64,000 bases of DNA from Flavobacterium sp. IMCC34852 (GTDB lineage: Bacteria > Bacteroidota > Bacteroidia > Flavobacteriales > Flavobacteriaceae). Numbering within the stretch: the first letter of the stretch is position 1; every line of letters starts with the position of its first letter. Shown in pieces: positions 61,601 to 64,000 of the stretch. The notes beneath the pieces were generated by a model that was given only the letters and a program-made list of their open reading frames with translations, was not told the DNA's origin and did no database searches. A program made the position numbers and the translations under genes. Location: positions 2,604,001 through 2,668,000 of the forward strand of contig NZ_CP121446.1 of NCBI RefSeq assembly GCF_030643905.1, in the 5' to 3' direction.

Positions 61601-64000
61601 ACCAATCCTGTGGCTTCACCTTTACAAATAATGGAAGAAGGAGAACTGAAAGAAATGGCCGGTGCTGCGGTAACCGTTGCCGTTACCGGAGTTAATAGTG
61701 AGCGACAAATATTAGAGAACTTCCAGTTATAAGCATACAAATAGAAGGTATTATCAAAACCGTTTCCAACGATACTGGCGATAGAAGAAGTATAAGGATA
61801 AGAAGCACTGTCAATATTCACAACCAGTCCGGAAGCCGGTAAAGTATTGAAGTAAACAAAGTAATTACCTTGCGCCAAATTGAGCGCCATATTAATAGTT
61901 TGCGGTGTACTTCCACCCGATACCGAAGTAACAAAGTTATAAGTAGCAATCTGCACATTAGAAGCATTTCTAATCACAATCTGTCCGCTTTGCCCTGAAG
62001 TTTGCGGATAAATATCAAAAGACTGTAAAGTAGTAGCTGCCGAGACTGAAAAACTGATAAACGTTGGGGTTTGTTGCAGACCCAAAGCGCCGCCTTGCAG
62101 CAATGGAGAAATTGGTCCGGCCAAAACCAATCCGCCCGGTGCTCTTGACTGGGCATAATAAGTTGTGGTTGCAAATAAAGTTGGTGTTACATAATTGCTT
62201 CCGGTGAATAACAGTGTATCTCCGGTGGCCTCGGCATACCATTCAATGGTAGAGCCCGGAGCACCAACCGCTTGCAAAGTAGTAGAACCACCTCCGCAGA
62301 GAGTTCCGTTGGTTACAGTTAAAGAAGTTGGCGTGGCACAATCGGTACTAAAGGTTTCAATATTACTCCAAACGCTTCGGTCAGTACCGTCACATTTTCC
62401 TCTTACCCATACATAATATAAGGTAGCGGGTGTTAAACCTGTAATAGTTGCTGTAGTAATTCCGGCACCAACCGAACCCGTCGGCGTTACCGAACCACTC
62501 GGGGTAGTATTAGAAGTACTTACATAATATTCGTAACCGTTACTTGGTGCAGGAAATGAAGCATCCCAAGAAATTCCGGCAGTAGTACTGCCTACGGTAG
62601 TTACAATCAAATTGGTAGGCTCAAAACAAGTAGGCGAAACGATTACACTTATGTCATCAATCATAATCTTGCTTTGGTTGGCAAAACTATACCCTTGAAA
62701 ACCAATGTAGAAAATATTGTTGGTTACCGGTGTAAAATCGACGGTAGCGGTTTGGTACACGGTATTGATGATATTGGACAAATCCAATATGGTATTGTTC
62801 ATTAAAGCTTCAGTCTGACCTGTTCCTAAACGCACTCTGAGGTTTTCAGCATAAGAACCCGCGCTTAGTGTGTTGTATTTGAATCGCAAACGATAAGTAA
62901 CTCCGGCGGTTAAATCCAAACCGGCAGTAAAAAACCAATCGTCGGAATCAATACCGGTATTGGTTAACAAATGCATCGAATTAGGATTGGAAGCCGAAGT
63001 AGTATTCTGTACTTTCCAAGCTACACTATCGGCATTGGTATCCGTTATGACGAAACAAGTAGGCAATGTATTGATGGGTGTTGTGTCAAAACTTTGAAAA
63101 TAAGGAATTGGGAAAGCACCACAAGGTGTTGGCACCGCCACAACAGCACTATTAACGGAACAAGAAATTCCAACAGCCCGCACTCTGAAATAATAGGTTG
63201 TCAGCGGACTCAAACCTGAAACCACATAATCCGTAGTAATTCCGGTAGCCACTCCGTTGTAAGCCGGTAATATGGCAGTAAAGCCGATGTTGGTAGAAAC
63301 ATCAAGCAAATAGTTGGTCGCACCGGTAACCGGTAACCAAGATGCAGTAAAAGAATTCCCTTCGATGGTTGAAGCAAATACTCCGGTCGGCGCTGCTATA
63401 CAAGTAGTTTTAGACGCGGTAATCATATTGCTTAAATTATAAAACGGACCACCAAGACAACCGGCATTGTATGGGATAACCCAATAGTAATAAGTTGTGT
63501 TAGGTGTTAATGCTGATTGGTTAAAAGTGGTAGCATTAGAGACACTTACCACAGTGTAAGTTCCGGCAATAATGTTATTGACTGCGTAATAAGTTCGGTT
63601 TGGTACTTCTATATTGGTTGGCGGTACATTGACAGTACTTCTCAAGACCAAATAATTGGTAGGTGCCGGACTGGCAGCCGTAAAACTATTCCCTAAAAAC
63701 GTAGTCGCATTCACGGCAGTACTTCCTACCACCAAAGCAGAAGGAGTTCCGGTTGGCGTAGTACATGGTGCCGATGGCGTGTAAGTATATTTTAAACCGC
63801 TGTTAGGATATTCGGTAACACTGACTCTGACCGTACTCGAGTTGGCAATACCAACCGTAGTTTTCCCAAGCCAAGTACTGTTGGTATTGGTTCCGGTTTG
63901 CAATCTGTTGTTAACTTCCCCTTGCAGAAAGTCGTTGGTTACACCTCTTAATCCCACTTGGGCATTGAGCACTGTAACATCGTCCGGAGCACATGCTCCA
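58699..64000 (-). CDS. Giant T9SS cargo protein with FN3 and MAM-like domains, type C sorting domain (5' end outside window)
   Basis: More than 1765 residues; the frame stays open to the window edge (codons APDDVTVLNAQVG at the border), so the GTG at 63972 is not a start. Fibronectin type III repeats (TTYYYWVIPYNAGC, TTYYFRVRAVGISC, LYYVWVRGKC), MAM/jelly-roll-like segments (IPYFQSFDTTPINTLPTCF; TVVMDSYAGNPDVRIRFLYE) and Ig-like domains. The last 545 residues (from TWNGSTWSNGL at about 60330) closely match the C-terminus of the 1795-residue neighbour and end in VKVFDIRGRLLGEQKD and TKKVIR, a type C T9SS sorting signal. Confidence 0.9.
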   Translation of the reverse strand, partial: GACAPDDVTVLNAQVGLRGVTNDFLQGEVNNRLQTGTNTNSTWLGKTTVGIANSSTVRVSVTEYPNSGLKYTYTPSAPCTTPTGTPSALVVGSTAVNATTFLGNSFTAASPAPTNYLVLRSTVNVPPTNIEVPNRTYYAVNNIIAGTYTVVSVSNATTFNQSALTPNTTYYYWVIPYNAGCLGGPFYNLSNMITASKTTCIAAPTGVFASTIEGNSFTASWLPVTGATNYLLDVSTNIGFTAILPAYNGVATGITTDYVVSGLSPLTTYYFRVRAVGISCSVNSAVVAVPTPCGAFPIPYFQSFDTTPINTLPTCFVITDTNADSVAWKVQNTTSASNPNSMHLLTNTGIDSDDWFFTAGLDLTAGVTYRLRFKYNTLSAGSYAENLRVRLGTGQTEALMNNTILDLSNIINTVYQTATVDFTPVTNNIFYIGFQGYSFANQSKIMIDDISVIVSPTCFEPTNLIVTTVGSTTAGISWDASFPAPSNGYEYYVSTSNTTPSGSVTPTGSVGAGITTATITGLTPATLYYVWVRGKCDGTDRSVWSNIETFSTDCATPTSLTVTNGTLCGGGSTTLQAVGAPGSTIEWYAEATGDTLLFTGSNYVTPTLFATTTYYAQSRAPGGLVLAGPISPLLQGGALGLQQTPTFISFSVSAATTLQSFDIYPQTSGQSGQIVIRNASNVQIATYNFVTSVSGGSTPQTINMALNLAQGNYFVYFNTLPASGLVVNIDSASYPYTSSIASIVGNGFDNTFYLYAYNWKFSNICRSLLTPVTATVTAAPAISFSSPSSIICKGEATGLVTVTGAGSYNNFTWNTTAGLSGSVAAGYTFQPITTTTYNLTATQTSGSLCTSVISHTVTVKPEPPAITVIPPSATICEGAIQSLTGSLAAATPVTIYSENFNGTTDNWIKINASVGGTIANAAWTKRTSVYTYTSSYWNINVSSNDASKFYFSNSDAQGSPGTNRTLTYLQSPSISLVGYTSATLNFYHYLRYIGGNKARVEVSTDGGTTWAILRSFLATQGTASNFSNATVVMDSYAGNPDVRIRFLYEATWDYGWAIDNVKISGNLAAEVTWTPPTGLYFNAAATDPYIAGTPTGTVYAKPATTTVYTGSVVGANGCSASASSTITVLPAPAPGVLSSDQIVCANWSVNDLTLTGSGGTIVRWEYATNPSFTTGLTTIANTNPTLTAAQIGTFAGNRYYRAVVQSGTCPVVYSNGVFVGFPSTTWNGSTWSNGLPSVGIKAIFNGNYSSSGNLNVCSVEVLSGNVVFNSGHTLITQNDVKVTGGSLTFQNNASLVQINTLNNNGVQFTNTGNITYKRNSTPVKIFDYIYWSTPVSPQTLIGFSPDSPLFFYFDAAAGNWAYANTTAPMVPGKGYLIRAPENAPFNETTPNVFAGSFVGVPNTGNISIPAVGGADQFNLFGNPYPSALSADLFLSDADNVPLIDATIYLWTHNTPIANGNYNAADYALYNYAGGVGTGSAAPNVGLNNSVPNGKIASGQGFFVKGLASGNVSFKNSMRLTGNNDQFFRMNTPPTNHSANLLERHRFWLDIYNEEGAFKQLLIAYVEGATNTGMDRGYDGEMVDVGNAVTLYTLQEEKKLSIQGRALPFAISEVIPVGYKSLAASTYTIKLSNFDGLFDHQNIYLEDTLLNVIHDLKQSDYTFVTEAGTFDSRFNVVFTNGTLGVDNATFNANQVVVYKNADDNFVILSGNLPMQSVKVFDIRGRLLGEQKDINATQTTVSGGLANEVLLLQITTVNGDVVTKKVIR

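Noticed and set aside
63970..63972. GTG at 63972 as start of the right-most giant gene
   Set aside because: The frame stays open to the window edge and the sequence there reads as mature protein, without a signal peptide.
44177..64000. Several long plus-strand and alternate-frame ORFs inside the giant T9SS genes
   Set aside because: They lie opposite long continuous frames with recognised domains and sorting signals and show only low-complexity, compositionally biased translation.

Overview
The window looks like chromosomal DNA of a member of the Flavobacteriaceae (Bacteroidota), most likely Flavobacterium or a close relative. The basis is the AT-rich sequence with few Shine-Dalgarno motifs, promoter boxes of the TTTG-N(about 20)-TAnnTTTG type, a menaquinone gene set, DPP-IV-like S9 and secreted C1 peptidases, a transketolase split into two subunits, a cyanophycin synthetase, and three giant secreted proteins of which the two complete C-termini and the third visible C-terminus carry type IX secretion (T9SS) sorting domains. 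No tRNA, rRNA, CRISPR array, transposase or phage gene was seen.

Layout. 1-589: tail of a CreD-like membrane protein. 631-7519 (minus): menaquinone cluster, menB - two membrane PH-domain proteins - menA - metallo-beta-lactamase-fold hydrolase - TPR protein - menC. 7646-11575: secreted C1 peptidase, exported LigB-family dioxygenase-like protein, MFS transporter, small membrane protein. 11662-16599: lipA, gap (TTG start), a hybrid histidine kinase with TPRs, purine nucleoside phosphorylase. 16816-19685: Rrf2 regulator, outer-membrane barrel and TauE/SafE exporter, which look like a small anion/sulfur module. 20684-29527: lpxK, two small exported proteins, a Nif3-family protein, a coiled-coil protein of the zinc-ribbon family without cysteines, alpha/beta hydrolase, cyanophycin synthetase, a lipoprotein and two DinB-like proteins. 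29585-39848: S9 peptidase, a secreted protein usually called asparagine synthetase B, dnaB, accA, EamA transporter, LptF/G permease, tgt, a single-domain response regulator. 40079-44078: transketolase N and C subunits separated by an AT-rich secreted protein, an FKBP lipoprotein with calcium-type repeats, and an S4 RNA-binding protein. 44177-64000 (minus): three giant T9SS cargo proteins (2740, about 1800 and more than 1765 residues), the last cut by the window edge.

Most of the left 44 kb is ordinary core metabolism in short operons, often closed by bidirectional hairpin terminators. The unusual material is (i) the T9SS adhesin-like cluster, including a 651-bp gap with two nested sets of four 7-bp half-sites spaced about one every 14-15 bp around a hairpin; (ii) loss of zinc-ligand cysteines in two unrelated proteins, Tgt and the zinc-ribbon family protein; (iii) intergenic structured elements, including a 24-bp perfect palindrome; and (iv) a foreign-looking gene inserted between the transketolase halves. 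I did not find a clearly new defence or mobile system; the best candidate for something undescribed is the repeat array at 58485-58628 and its relation to the flanking T9SS genes.
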